A stretch of 43,933 nt of DNA from positions 1-43,933 of the IMG/VR virus record IMGVR_UViG_3300048927_000029. The stretch is one strand, 5' to 3'. Positions 1 to 7,698 of this stretch are shown piece by piece (position 1 is the stretch's first letter; every line of letters begins with the position of its first letter). The DNA is from a virus. Position numbers and translations under genes: made by a program. The notes under the pieces are model-generated. The model made no database searches. It saw only the letters and a list, made by a program, of their open reading frames with translations, and was not told the DNA's origin.

Positions 1-119
1 AGGTGGCTGATTGCCGATTGTGTCACGCCGCAGCGCTGCGCCATCTCAATTTGCATAATGCCTTTCGCACGCATGGTTTCACGAAGGCGGGCACTAAACT
101 CGGTCGGTTGTGGCTTCAT
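1..119 (-). CDS. HTH regulator, 5' part only (duplicate of 43704..43925)
   Basis: The start codon (119..117) and first 39 or so codons of the Cro/C1-type HTH gene lie in the left copy of the end repeat. The complete gene is at 43704..43925. On the circular genome this is one gene, and its 5' end faces the rightward early arm, so the two form a divergent pair around 120-275. Confidence 0.85.
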   Translation of the reverse strand, partial: MKPQPTEFSARLRETMRAKGIMQIEMAQRCGVTQSAISH

Positions 120-127
120 TACATAGC
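1..127. repeat. Terminal direct repeat (left copy)
   Basis: These 127 bases are identical, base for base, to 43807..43933. A 127-base end overlap is what a de Bruijn assembler leaves when it opens a circular or circularly permuted genome at k=127, so it is more likely an assembly overlap than a biological terminal repeat. One copy should be removed to get the true length (about 43,806 bp). Confidence 0.95.
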
Positions 128-148
128 TCCTTAGTTGTTTGTCGTCAT

Positions 149-178
149 AATATACATCAGTAATCCTGCGCCGTACAA
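149..178 (-). promoter_or_regulatory. Leftward promoter candidate for the HTH gene
   Basis: On the minus strand, TTGTAC (178..173), an 18-base spacer and TATATT (154..149) resemble a sigma70 promoter. It would start a transcript about 20 bases upstream of the HTH start codon at 119. The -35 matches consensus in only three positions, so strength is uncertain. Confidence 0.4.
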
Positions 179-203
179 GCTGAAAATTATTTTACTAAAG
201 TGC

Positions 204-232
204 TTGCGCTACAGGTATTACTTAGATATTAT
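204..232 (+). promoter_or_regulatory. Rightward early promoter candidate
   Basis: TTGCGC (204..209), 17 bases, TATTAT (227..232), preceded by an A/T-rich stretch at 183-196. It lies just upstream of the first rightward gene (275). The same -35 (TTGCGC) with the same 17-base spacer recurs at 20011, and TTGCGT with 17 bases at 28464, which supports it being a real element. Confidence 0.5.
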
Positions 233-274
233 TACTCCATCGAAACAAAACATACAGATAGCGAGAACAAAATT

Positions 275-460
275 ATGGACAAAAATCACGCAGATAGAAT
301 TCGCATGGCGGTTCGTAAATTAGTTGCAGCAGAGACCGCAGCAGCTGTAAGTCTGGAAAATGACAACCCTCTCTATGCTAAATATGAGAAAGAAGCTGAA
401 ATTGCTATGTCTTTTCTGGATTCACTTATAACCAAAGCAACGAAAATCGAGGAATGCTAA
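275..460 (+). CDS. Hypothetical small early protein
   Basis: This encodes 61 residues, mostly helical, with an Ala-rich run and a charged C-terminus ending IEEC. I recognise no family. The reading frame stays open upstream to a GTG at 200, but that lies inside the -35 element, so the ATG at 275 (MDKNHADRIR) is preferred. It is the first gene of the rightward early arm and overlaps the upstream boundary of the next gene, so the two are probably translated together. First genes of early operons in such phages are often host-takeover proteins, but nothing in the sequence proves that. Confidence 0.6.
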   Translation: MDKNHADRIRMAVRKLVAAETAAAVSLENDNPLYAKYEKEAEIAMSFLDSLITKATKIEEC

Positions 461-462
461 GA

Positions 463-699
463 ATGGCTAAGATTGTTGAGATTCTGGTACGTGAAATATC
501 ACGTCTTGAGGCGGTCGAGAAACAGAATGAAGTACTTCAACGTCAGGTTCTAAGATTAGAACATATCGAGCGTAACTACTTCACTATATGCGAGAAAATT
601 CGTAGCCCGGTAATATCAACAGGGGACTCTTACCACGATGTTGCAAAACATCTAAATGAAACCATTAAATTACTAAACGATTTAGCGCCAAAATACTAA
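463..699 (+). CDS. Hypothetical coiled-coil protein
   Basis: This encodes 78 residues. The first 45 form an amphipathic heptad pattern (KIVEILVREISRLEAVEKQ, then VLQRQVLRLEHI) typical of a dimeric coiled coil. The ATG at 463 is chosen over 454 because the GAGGA motif at 449-453 is correctly spaced (9 bases) only for 463. Function unknown. It is followed by a short 5-bp hairpin region (709-728) before the next gene. Confidence 0.65.
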   Translation: MAKIVEILVREISRLEAVEKQNEVLQRQVLRLEHIERNYFTICEKIRSPVISTGDSYHDVAKHLNETIKLLNDLAPKY

Positions 700-745
700 A
701 CGGCAACGCCGGGGCCACAATCCGGCATATAAAAGGAACCAAGCA

Positions 746-1255
746 ATGTTAGATAAATTTCTCGTACTGTTAGAACGTTTCGTAGTCGCTCATGAACTGA
801 TTGCGGCGAACTCTGCGAAATCGAAAAGCGTAGGCGCGCTGACTGTAGATGTTTCGACAACGGGTGTTGAGGCTGTTAATGCTGCTATAGAAAAAGCTAA
901 AAAAGAGCTTAACATCGAAGGCGAAGACGTTATCGACACCAAACCAGCTAAAGCCAAACCGGAGCCAGAAGACGACCTGGACGACGAGCCGGAAGAGAAG
1001 CCGAAGCGCAAGCCGCGCCAGGCCAAACAGAAAGAAGAGCCGAAAGGCGCGGACGTAGCGGCGCTGCGCGAAGAGATTAAGACCATCGCTAAAGCCATCG
1101 CTGCCGGTGATTCCGACGAATGCGCCGACAAGTTCGACGAGCTGCTGGAAGACTACAAAGTCCGCACCGTGACCAAGCTGGCCGACGAAGACGTCGAAGC
1201 GTTCCACAAAGACGCAACGAAGCTGGTTGGCAAATATTACGAAGTAGAGGAGTAA
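746..1255 (+). CDS. Hypothetical acidic/basic linker protein
   Basis: This encodes 169 residues in three parts: an N-terminal helical segment (1-60), a highly charged low-complexity linker (about 70-110, with alternating acidic DDLDDEPEE and basic KPKRKPRQ stretches), and a C-terminal helical segment (110-169). The start is supported by AAAAGGAACC upstream. Two small domains joined by a charged linker resemble adaptor or DNA-transaction accessory proteins, but I cannot name the family. Long ORFs on the opposite strand here are shadows of its biased codons. Confidence 0.75.
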   Translation: MLDKFLVLLERFVVAHELIAANSAKSKSVGALTVDVSTTGVEAVNAAIEKAKKELNIEGEDVIDTKPAKAKPEPEDDLDDEPEEKPKRKPRQAKQKEEPKGADVAALREEIKTIAKAIAAGDSDECADKFDELLEDYKVRTVTKLADEDVEAFHKDATKLVGKYYEVEE

Positions 1256-1258
1256 TAG

Positions 1259-1384
1259 ATGAAAACAACGTGGCCTCTTTACTTGATTGGCGCGGTAACA
1301 GGGCAACTGTACTTTAGCAACGGTTTAGTATTTGAGCCCGCGGTGTTGCTGACGTCGTGTTTGTTATTAATCTTTTTAAACTAA
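1259..1384 (+). CDS. Small membrane protein, 41 aa
   Basis: The ATG at 1259 directly follows the previous gene, with an AGAGGAG ribosome site at 1246-1252. It encodes 41 residues with two hydrophobic segments (about 5-17 and 23-41, the latter rich in Leu/Val/Ala and ending LLLIFLN), so it is probably an inner-membrane hairpin peptide. It ends eight bases before a hairpin terminator. No family recognised. Confidence 0.6.
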   Translation: MKTTWPLYLIGAVTGQLYFSNGLVFEPAVLLTSCLLLIFLN

Positions 1385-1391
1385 CAGCCGC

Positions 1392-1415
1392 GCCCTGGTT
1401 CGCCAGGGCCTTTCC
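1392..1415 (+). terminator. Hairpin terminator or attenuator
   Basis: A perfect 7-bp stem GCCCTGG/CCAGGGC closes a TTCG loop and is followed by CTTTCC. The T tract is weak, so partial readthrough into the next genes is likely. Confidence 0.5.
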
Positions 1416-1432
1416 TCAAGAGGGTTAGAGCT

Positions 1433-1642
1433 ATGAAAGTTAAATTATTAAACAATGGTGGTTTTCTCGGTTTCGGAAAAACTAAGTTTCCGGTAATTGT
1501 CGAAGGCTCCTTTCACAAAGAAGATATTGGGCGAAAGGCGCATTTTAAGGTGTCGGCTTCTGAATTAAAACGTATCGGTGGCAGATTTGTCCCTGATTGC
1601 GGTCTTAATTTCACAACAGACGAAGCGGAGGAAGCGGAATGA
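1433..1642 (+). CDS. Hypothetical protein
   Basis: This encodes 69 residues and looks like a small beta-rich fold: MKVKLLNNGGFLGFGKTKFP, then a GSFHKEDIGRKAHFKVSASE stretch, and an acidic C-terminus. AAGAGGGTTAGAG lies upstream of the ATG. It overlaps the next gene by four bases (ATGA), indicating translational coupling. No family recognised. Confidence 0.65.
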   Translation: MKVKLLNNGGFLGFGKTKFPVIVEGSFHKEDIGRKAHFKVSASELKRIGGRFVPDCGLNFTTDEAEEAE

Positions 1643-1875
1643 AATACGCACTCTATGAAGCCGTAGATAACCGCGACGGCAAGCCGATGCTCTGGCTGCA
1701 CGACACAGTTAATCACCGCGTTGCCGTGTTCTTCATCAAGACAGCGCCGTCGCGCATTAAGCAACGCACCGCCGCCGCACCAGAGGGGATTGTCTGGGAG
1801 CCGGAAACATCGATGCTGGTACATGCGCGCCTCGGAGACGCGAAGCATCTGGACGCGTGGGAGTTTCAGTCATGA
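1639..1875 (+). CDS. Hypothetical protein
   Basis: This encodes 78 residues, starting in an ATGA overlap with the previous gene and with GGAGGAAGCGGA as ribosome site. It contains aromatic-rich beta-like stretches (MLWLHDTVNHRVAVFFIK; GIVWEPETSMLVHARLG). No family recognised. It sits between a small unknown and the DUF551 gene in one coupled operon. Confidence 0.65.
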   Translation: MKYALYEAVDNRDGKPMLWLHDTVNHRVAVFFIKTAPSRIKQRTAAAPEGIVWEPETSMLVHARLGDAKHLDAWEFQS

Positions 1876-2093
1876 GCAAGTGGATTAGTATTGATGACAA
1901 ATTACCTGAAGCTGACGTATGGGTGCTTATATCAAACATTAGGTTAGGTGGTGTTGATATGGGTATTTATCGTGATGACGAACATCTTGAAGCTGACGAG
2001 CATTGGCAGAATGAACAGGGCGAGCCTATTGACGCCTATACCGGTTTCCCGGTAACCCACTGGATGCAATTACCGGAGCCACCAACAGAATGA
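1872..2093 (+). CDS. DUF551 domain protein
   Basis: This encodes 73 residues beginning MSKWISIDDKLPEADVWVL and ending with a THWMQLPEPP motif. That opening and the closing HW...LP..P are the hallmarks of the DUF551 family, a small protein of unknown biochemical role common in enterobacterial phages and prophages. The start at 1872 overlaps the previous stop (ATGA). An upstream GTG at 1857 in frame would add only five residues and lacks support. Confidence 0.85.
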   Translation: MSKWISIDDKLPEADVWVLISNIRLGGVDMGIYRDDEHLEADEHWQNEQGEPIDAYTGFPVTHWMQLPEPPTE

Positions 2094-3538
2094 AACTAAA
2101 ATCCAAGAACACCAGCGGCAGCAACCAGGAACACGCGTTACTGTCGCCATCGTCCGCAAAGAAATGGCTAGCCTGTAGTGCCTCTCTGGCGTGTGAATTT
2201 GGTCTGCCTAACGAGTCCGGGCAGGCCGCGGTAAACGGCACAGTGATGCATCTGGTAGCCGAGACCGTGCTTAACCGCGTCATTAAGGGCGAGGATATCA
2301 GCGCGGACACGTACAAAGGCGTGTACGCACTGAACGAAGGCAAAGGCCCTATCAAGGCGCTGGTGAAGCCGGAGAAAGGAGCCGTGCTAATCACGGATGA
2401 CTTCGTGTCGCAGGCTAACAAGTACGTTGACTACTGCCGTCCGATTATCGACGCTGCCGAACTGGTCGAGGTGGAGTCCCGCGTTAACCTGACGCGCGTT
2501 CTGCACCCGGGCGTCGAAATGTATGACCCTAGTGTTAACCAAGGTGCTGGCGGTAAAAAACCATTGCAGACCTTCGGCACCGCGGACCTGGTAGCCGTCA
2601 TGCCTGACGGTATGCTCATTGTCGGTGACCTGAAGACCGGGCGGCATAAAGTGCTGGCGAAAGAGAACAAGCAGATGATGCTCTATGCTCTCGGCCTGCT
2701 GCGCGTCTATAAACGCCTGTACGATATCACCGCGGTGCGTCTGGTCATCTTCCAGCCATATGCGGGCGGTGCTGACGAGTGGGACACGACACCGGAAGCG
2801 CTGGAGCAGTTCGGTAAGTTCGCCAGTAAGGCGGCGCTTAAGGCCATCGACGCGTTCCAGCGAGGTAAGAAAGGTCTTAAACCGGCAAACTTCCGCCCGG
2901 GCAACGATGCTTGCCAGTGGTGCCGCTTCGCGGAAAAATGCACGGCAAAACGTAAAGTAGCATCATCTGTAGTGGAAGACGACTTAGCCGACGGGCCTGA
3001 ACCTAGCGCGGAGGAAGCGTTAAAGGCCATCCATAAATTCTGCAATGATGCGGATTATATGGACGTTTGGGGTGATGTATCTGCTTCGGATATTTTACGC
3101 TTAATCCCTGATTTTGACGGGCGACCGAATAAAGCTGCTAAAAGTAAAATAGAACCTACAGAAATGTCGCTTGACCAGCTCAAGGCTGAATACGATAAGT
3201 TGCCGTTGATGCGCCAGCACATCGCTGACATTGAGAAAGCCATGTACGCGGCGCTGATGCGTGGGGAGCAGGTGGAAGGGTTAAAATTGGTCGAAGGCAG
3301 ACCGGGTAATCGGAGCTGGAGCGATACCGAAGCGGTTGAAAAGATTATCGATGGCGACGATTTGCTATACAAAAAAGTGTTGTTATCGCCTACAGAGGCT
3401 GAGAAAGTTCTGTCGGAAGACGAATGGGCTACCATCGGTCATCTCGTAACACGGAAGCCGGGCCAGCCGTCCATCGCAACGGCAGACGACAAGCGGCCAG
3501 CTTGGACACCGGCAACCGATTCAGACCTGGAGGATTGA
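2090..3538 (+). CDS. DUF2800 family, RecB/PD-(D/E)XK-type nuclease with probable Fe-S cluster
   Basis: This encodes 482 residues. Residues 19-29 (LSPSSAKKWLAC) match the DUF2800 N-terminus. The core nuclease signature is visible as GTAD (163-166) followed by GDLKTG (179-184), giving D166, D180 and K182 as metal-site residues. C29 together with C275, C278 and C284 fits the four-cysteine Fe-S arrangement of Cas4/AddB-like exonucleases. The C-terminal part (300-482) is helical and less conserved. It is ATGA-coupled to DUF551 and lies just upstream of the DUF2815 and polymerase genes. The likely role is a DNA exonuclease in replication or recombination. The nuclease and Fe-S readings come from motifs. 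Confidence 0.85.
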   Translation: MKLKSKNTSGSNQEHALLSPSSAKKWLACSASLACEFGLPNESGQAAVNGTVMHLVAETVLNRVIKGEDISADTYKGVYALNEGKGPIKALVKPEKGAVLITDDFVSQANKYVDYCRPIIDAAELVEVESRVNLTRVLHPGVEMYDPSVNQGAGGKKPLQTFGTADLVAVMPDGMLIVGDLKTGRHKVLAKENKQMMLYALGLLRVYKRLYDITAVRLVIFQPYAGGADEWDTTPEALEQFGKFASKAALKAIDAFQRGKKGLKPANFRPGNDACQWCRFAEKCTAKRKVASSVVEDDLADGPEPSAEEALKAIHKFCNDADYMDVWGDVSASDILRLIPDFDGRPNKAAKSKIEPTEMSLDQLKAEYDKLPLMRQHIADIEKAMYAALMRGEQVEGLKLVEGRPGNRSWSDTEAVEKIIDGDDLLYKKVLLSPTEAEKVLSEDEWATIGHLVTRKPGQPSIATADDKRPAWTPATDSDLED

Positions 3539-3540
3539 TT

Positions 3541-3717
3541 ATGTTTTGGATTATATACGTCCCTGCTATTGGCTTCTTTTGGATGCTGGTGGCGGGTGAG
3601 GCCTATAAAAAGCATGAATTTAGTAAGTTAAAAGTATTTGGTAGTTGGTTTGACACTTTGATGTGCTGGTTTGTTACAGGATGGACACCGTTTATTATCG
3701 CTAAATTTTTAAACTAA
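3541..3717 (+). CDS. Small two-segment membrane protein
   Basis: This encodes 58 residues with hydrophobic stretches at 2-19 (FWIIYVPAIGFFWMLVAG) and about 40-56, separated by a basic loop. The ATG at 3541 is chosen because TGGAGGATT lies immediately upstream and the longer upstream frame overlaps the DUF2800 gene. It follows DUF2800 by two bases. No family recognised; probably an inner-membrane peptide. Confidence 0.65.
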   Translation: MFWIIYVPAIGFFWMLVAGEAYKKHEFSKLKVFGSWFDTLMCWFVTGWTPFIIAKFLN

Positions 3718-3721
3718 TCGC

Positions 3722-3750
3722 TTGACACTGAATTATTAAACTATTATCTT
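3722..3750 (+). promoter_or_regulatory. Rightward sigma70-type promoter
   Basis: Perfect TTGACA (3722..3727), 17 bases, TATCTT (3745..3750), in the only gap (88 bp) before the DUF2815 gene. A CCGGG/CCCGG hairpin follows in the leader (3762-3779). The same spacing and identical -10 recur at 7451-7479. Confidence 0.65.
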
Positions 3751-3805
3751 AAGCATCACTGGCCGGGCAGCTTCCCGGAGTAAACTGAAAAGTGAGACAT
3801 AGACG

Positions 3806-4501
3806 ATGGGCATCAAATTAAACCTGAAAAACGTTCGTATCGGCTGGGTAAATGTGTTCGAGAAAGCACCAGATTCTGTTGATAAAGATGGGAAGCCGGT
3901 TAAAGGTAAATTCCAGCTTACCGCCTACCTTGACAAGAACGACCCTCAGATTTCCAAGCTGGATTCAACTGTACTGGAAGTGCTGACCGAAGGCATGAAG
4001 TCTTCCAAGGCTGCCGAGAAGTGGATGGACAAAAATTACGGCTTCGGCAACCACGCAGATAAATGTGCTGTGCGCGACCTGGAAGAACGCGATAAGCCGA
4101 TTGAGGGCCTGGAAGAAGGTCTCTACTTCAAAGCTACAAGCCAGAAACGCCCGGTCATTATGACTTCTGCCGGTGAGCGCCAGGGTTCAGAGCGCGGCCT
4201 GACCGTTGACGGCGACGATATCGAAGGCAAAGAAGTTTACGCAGGCTGCTACGCCAATATCTCTGTTGAAATCTACTGGTTTGAGAAGTATAAAACGCTG
4301 CTCGTGAACCTGCTTGGTGTGCGCTTCCGTGAAGATGGCGAAGCGTTCGGCGGTGCGGGCGAAGTGGCGACCGATAACGACCTGGACGATGACGACGATA
4401 AGCCGTCAAAGCCTAAGCGCCGTCCGAGCCGTGACGAGGACGACGAAGAGGAAGAACGCCCGCGCAAAAAGCGTCGCAACTATGAAGACGACGAAGAATA
4501 A
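3806..4501 (+). CDS. DUF2815 family ssDNA-binding-type protein
   Basis: This encodes 231 residues. Residues 1-190 match the DUF2815 pattern (LNLKNVRIGWVNVFEKAP; later an ISVEIYWFEKY strand), a family thought to adopt an OB-fold and act as the phage single-stranded DNA-binding protein. The last 40 residues alternate acidic and basic blocks and end YEDDEE; an acidic C-terminal tail is the usual protein-interaction device of SSBs. It has its own promoter upstream and a strong terminator downstream, implying high expression. Position between the DUF2800 nuclease and DNA polymerase fits a replication role. Confidence 0.85.
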   Translation: MGIKLNLKNVRIGWVNVFEKAPDSVDKDGKPVKGKFQLTAYLDKNDPQISKLDSTVLEVLTEGMKSSKAAEKWMDKNYGFGNHADKCAVRDLEERDKPIEGLEEGLYFKATSQKRPVIMTSAGERQGSERGLTVDGDDIEGKEVYAGCYANISVEIYWFEKYKTLLVNLLGVRFREDGEAFGGAGEVATDNDLDDDDDKPSKPKRRPSRDEDDEEEERPRKKRRNYEDDEE

Positions 4502-4521
4502 GGATATTCGATAACGACAAG

Positions 4522-4545
4522 GCCCGCTGATGCGGGCTTTTTATT
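4522..4545 (+). terminator. Rho-independent terminator
   Basis: GCCCGC, loop TGAT, GCGGGC, then TTTTTATT. It lies 20 bases after the DUF2815 stop. Confidence 0.85.
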
Positions 4546-4562
4546 AACTCGGAGTAGCAGCC

Positions 4563-4742
4563 ATGTTTAAAATCATAAGATACATCGATAATTTAGGAAG
4601 TCATGTCTGGACCGTTATTGCGTACGCTGATAACGAAATTGACGCAGAACACGCTAGAGACTTCTTCGAGGCTAATTGGCCTTGGGAGGAATCTGAAGTT
4701 CAAGGCCGCGTTTACTATTCGTATGAGGTGCAACGTGGCTAA
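4563..4742 (+). CDS. Hypothetical protein, 59 aa
   Basis: The ATG at 4563 has GGAGTAGCAGCC upstream. It encodes 59 residues (MFKIIRYIDNLGSHVW...) with several Trp/Tyr and an EARDFFEANWPWEE-like acidic helix, ending VYYSYEVQRG. It overlaps the start of the polymerase by eight bases, so it is probably translationally coupled to it. No family recognised. Confidence 0.65.
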   Translation: MFKIIRYIDNLGSHVWTVIAYADNEIDAEHARDFFEANWPWEESEVQGRVYYSYEVQRG

Positions 4743-6942
4743 TTTTGACCTTTTATTTCTCGATACAGAAACATTCTCCCCGGTCGACCTTAAGAAGTCC
4801 GGGGCTTACGCGTATTCGGAACACCCCGAAACCGAAATCATGATTTGTTCGTATGCGTTCGACGACGAGCAGGTGCAGGTCTGGGATAGTACAGACGACA
4901 GCCGGATGCCGGAGGAACTGCGCAAAGGTCTTCGCCAGGTGCAGCGCGGCAAGGCTAAACTAGTCATGCAGAACGGTTTACTCTTCGACCGTCTGCTGAT
5001 GCGCGAGTGCTGGGATATCGACATCGACCCGCGCAACATTATAGACACCATGATTTGTGCGTTCCGCCACTCCCTCCCCGGCAGCCTGGACGCGCTGTGT
5101 CAGGTGTTGCAGGTGGAAGAGGAGAACGCCAAGGACAAGCGCGGTAAGGCGCTCATTCAGCGCTTCTGTAAGCCTACGCCGAAGAACTACAAAGTGCGAC
5201 GCTACACCAGCGAAACGCACCCCGGCGAATGGGCTGAGTTCCTGGCCTACGCCAAATCAGATATTTCCGCAATGCGTGAGGTGTATCACTCGCTGCCGCA
5301 GTGGGGCAACACCGAGTTCGAGAACACCGTCCTGGCCGTCGACCAGCGCATCAACGACCGCGGCTTCTACGTCGACACAGCGCTGGCTAATGCTGCAATC
5401 GACGCGGTGAAGCAGCACAAGATTGAACTCCAGGCGGAAGCAAACGCGAAATGGGGTGCAGGGCTTACCGGTGCTGCGTTCCTGCCGACGTTGCGCGACC
5501 TCGCGCCAGGTCATGAGATTCTCAACGCGCAGAAGTCCACACTGAACGACCTGCTGGCCGACGATGACCTGCCGGATGACGCACGCACGATTATCGAAAT
5601 GCGCCTGGGGGCCAGCTCCACGGCATCGACCAAGTACAACCCGCTTCTGCTGGGTCTTTCCGCCGACGGTCGCCGCCGCGGTTGTCTCCAGTATGGCGGT
5701 GCTAAGCGAACGCTGCGCTGGGCCGGAAAGGGCTTCCAGCCGCAGAACCTGGCGCGTGGTCACTTCTCAGGTGACGAACTGGACCAGGGCATTGATATGC
5801 TGCTGAAAGGCAGGGCGCACTGGCTTTACGACGTGTCGAAGCTGACGGCGTCGACGGTGCGCGGCTGCATCATACCGACCGCCGGCAACAAGCTTGTTGT
5901 TGCCGACTATTCCAACGTTGAAGGGCGCGGCCTGGCTTGGCTGGCGGGCGAAGAGTCGGCCTTGGTTACGTTCCTGGCGGGTCTGGATATTTACTGCGTG
6001 ACCGCCGGTAAGATGTTCGGCCTGGAGCCGGACTTTATCAAGAAGGAACGCAAAGACCTGCGCCAGATTGGTAAGGCGTGCGAGCTGGGCCTGGGGTATG
6101 GCGGCGGCGTCGCGGCGTTCCTGACCTTTGCCAAGAACCTCGGCCTTGACCTGTACGCGATGGCGGAGACGATGAAAGGCACATTCCCGGACCACATCTG
6201 GGCGGCGGCCAAGCGGGGTTATGAATATGCGCGCATCCAGGAGAAGAACAAGAAAGGCTTTGCAGGCCAGAAGGCGGAGCGCCCTTCTTATGACCTTCCG
6301 AAGAACGTTTGGCTTACCTGTGACAGCATCAAGCGCATGTGGCGAGAATCTCACCCGGCAACCTGCCAGTTCTGGAATGACCTCGAAAGCGCAGCGATGA
6401 ACGCCATCAAAGACCCGGGTACGTCTTACTGGGCGGGCGCAGCGGTGCGTGAGAATGGCGACCGGGCGATTAAAATTACCCGCACGTTCACCAAAGAGAA
6501 AGGCGAACGCGTGCCGGGGTGGTGGCTTAAAGTCGAGTTGCCGAGTGGCCGCGTACTGAGTTATCCGGGGATTGGTATTTCGGTCGAGAAACAGATTGAC
6601 GAGGACGATGCCCGCACAGAGTACCGCGAGCGCATCCGTTACATGGGCGAGAACCAGACCACACGGCAATGGGGTAAACAATACACCTACGGTGGGAAAC
6701 TGGCGGAGAACATCACACAGGCGCTCTGTCGCGACCTGCTGGCCTACGCACTGGTTCGCGTGGATAAAGAACCAGGATGGGATATTATACTCCATATCCA
6801 TGACGAATTGGTATGCGAGACGCCAGATACAGCAGAATATTCTGTTTCTAAGCTTGAGTCCATGATGTGCGAGCTGCCGTCGTGGGCGCAGGGCTTCCCG
6901 TTGGTAGCTGAAGGTGCGGAGTTAAAACGCTATGCAAAGTAA
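4735..6942 (+). CDS. DNA polymerase, family A, with 3'-5' exonuclease
   Basis: This encodes 735 residues. The exonuclease motif I is DTET (D10, E12). Polymerase motif A is DYSNVE (D391, Y392, S393, E396). Motif B includes K447 and Y455 (GKACELGLGYGG). Motif C is HDE (689-691). The N-terminal 5'-3' exonuclease of bacterial Pol I is absent, as usual for phage replicases. The GTG at 4735 is preferred because GAGG at 4725-4728 is well spaced for it, whereas the in-frame ATG at 4723 has no ribosome site. It synthesises both strands of the phage genome. The last 11 bases are overlapped by an HNH gene, and the C-terminus (ELKRYAK) may have been set by that insertion. Confidence 0.95.
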   Translation: MANFDLLFLDTETFSPVDLKKSGAYAYSEHPETEIMICSYAFDDEQVQVWDSTDDSRMPEELRKGLRQVQRGKAKLVMQNGLLFDRLLMRECWDIDIDPRNIIDTMICAFRHSLPGSLDALCQVLQVEEENAKDKRGKALIQRFCKPTPKNYKVRRYTSETHPGEWAEFLAYAKSDISAMREVYHSLPQWGNTEFENTVLAVDQRINDRGFYVDTALANAAIDAVKQHKIELQAEANAKWGAGLTGAAFLPTLRDLAPGHEILNAQKSTLNDLLADDDLPDDARTIIEMRLGASSTASTKYNPLLLGLSADGRRRGCLQYGGAKRTLRWAGKGFQPQNLARGHFSGDELDQGIDMLLKGRAHWLYDVSKLTASTVRGCIIPTAGNKLVVADYSNVEGRGLAWLAGEESALVTFLAGLDIYCVTAGKMFGLEPDFIKKERKDLRQIGKACELGLGYGGGVAAFLTFAKNLGLDLYAMAETMKGTFPDHIWAAAKRGYEYARIQEKNKKGFAGQKAERPSYDLPKNVWLTCDSIKRMWRESHPATCQFWNDLESAAMNAIKDPGTSYWAGAAVRENGDRAIKITRTFTKEKGERVPGWWLKVELPSGRVLSYPGIGISVEKQIDEDDARTEYRERIRYMGENQTTRQWGKQYTYGGKLAENITQALCRDLLAYALVRVDKEPGWDIILHIHDELVCETPDTAEYSVSKLESMMCELPSWAQGFPLVAEGAELKRYAK

Positions 6943-7447
6943 TATTAACTGGGGTGATTATTTTAGTTATGACTCAGAAACTGGAAAGATTTTTTGGAAG
7001 ATTAAGCCTAAAAATAGACCAATACCAATTGGTGCGGAGGCAGGCAGTAGATGTAAGCGCGGATATATCTGCATTGTTCTTAACAATACCAGCTACAAGG
7101 CGCATCGGATAGCGTGGGATATCATGCATCCGGAAGACCGATTAACTGCGGAAGATGAAATCGACCACATAAATCATATTCTTGACGACAATCGCGGGGT
7201 TAATCTTCGCAAGGTTTCACGGCTCCAGAACAATCAAAACGCCTCAAGGAGAAAAGATAACTCATCTGGCGTTACGGGCGTTTACTGGAACCGTAAAAAT
7301 CAGCGATGGACCGCGCAGATAGTTGTTGCCGGTGTGTATAACTTTCTCGGTAATCATCTTAGTTTGTTTGACGCCATTTGCGCCCGTAAGTCCGCAGAGA
7401 TATTCTTCGGCTTCCACGAGAACCACGGCAGCGCACCAGTTAAATAA
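6932..7447 (+). CDS. AP2/HNH homing endonuclease
   Basis: This encodes 171 residues. The HNH core is EIDHINHILDDNRGVNLR followed by the NN..N..RR pattern (about 83-115), the layout of free-standing HNH homing endonucleases. The C-terminal part (about 120-165, TGVYWNRKNQRWTAQI) is an AP2-type DNA-binding domain. It starts inside the last codons of the polymerase gene, a typical position for a selfish endonuclease that targets the conserved polymerase locus of relatives. A relative of the same architecture is at 10180..10671. Confidence 0.9.
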   Translation: MQSNINWGDYFSYDSETGKIFWKIKPKNRPIPIGAEAGSRCKRGYICIVLNNTSYKAHRIAWDIMHPEDRLTAEDEIDHINHILDDNRGVNLRKVSRLQNNQNASRRKDNSSGVTGVYWNRKNQRWTAQIVVAGVYNFLGNHLSLFDAICARKSAEIFFGFHENHGSAPVK

Positions 7448-7450
7448 TAT

Positions 7451-7490
7451 TTGACTAATACTTAGCGATGGCTTATCTTTAGGTCATCGC
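7451..7490 (+). promoter_or_regulatory. Rightward promoter with inverted repeat over the -10
   Basis: TTGACT (7451..7456), 17 bases, TATCTT (7474..7479). The -10 is enclosed by an inverted repeat GCGATG (7465..7470)/CATCGC (7485..7490). It lies in the 68-bp gap created downstream of the HNH gene and serves the 7516-10862 operon. The repeat could be an operator or could form a leader hairpin. Confidence 0.6.
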
Positions 7491-7515
7491 TTAAACACAT
7501 CCGGAGACAGCCAAC

Positions 7516-7698
7516 ATGATTAACGAAAATATGCGCGAACTTTATACCGCAATTGCTCAAGTTTCTAAAGCCTACGCAGACCAAGCCGTGGCCGGTGAGG
7601 ATTACCAATCACGTGATTATGCCTTTTCAGAGGTAATCAGGGCTGAAGAAAATCTGGAGAAGGCGCTTAACAACCTGGAGGAACGCATCCGTGGCTGA
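7516..7698 (+). CDS. Hypothetical helical protein
   Basis: This encodes 60 residues, helical throughout, ending EENLEKALNNLEERIRG. CGGAGACAGCC lies upstream of the ATG. It is the first gene after the promoter at 7451 and overlaps the next gene by eight bases. No family recognised. Confidence 0.65.
   Translation: MINENMRELYTAIAQVSKAYADQAVAGEDYQSRDYAFSEVIRAEENLEKALNNLEERIRG

Noticed and set aside
770-1306. Minus-strand frames opposite the charged 169-residue protein
   Set aside because: Composition is Phe/Leu/Arg or Ser-rich antisense of a Lys/Glu/Asp gene; no ribosome site.
5767-6801. 344-codon minus-strand frame opposite DNA polymerase
   Set aside because: Shadow of the polymerase's GC-biased third positions; Arg/His/Leu-rich, no motifs, no promoter.
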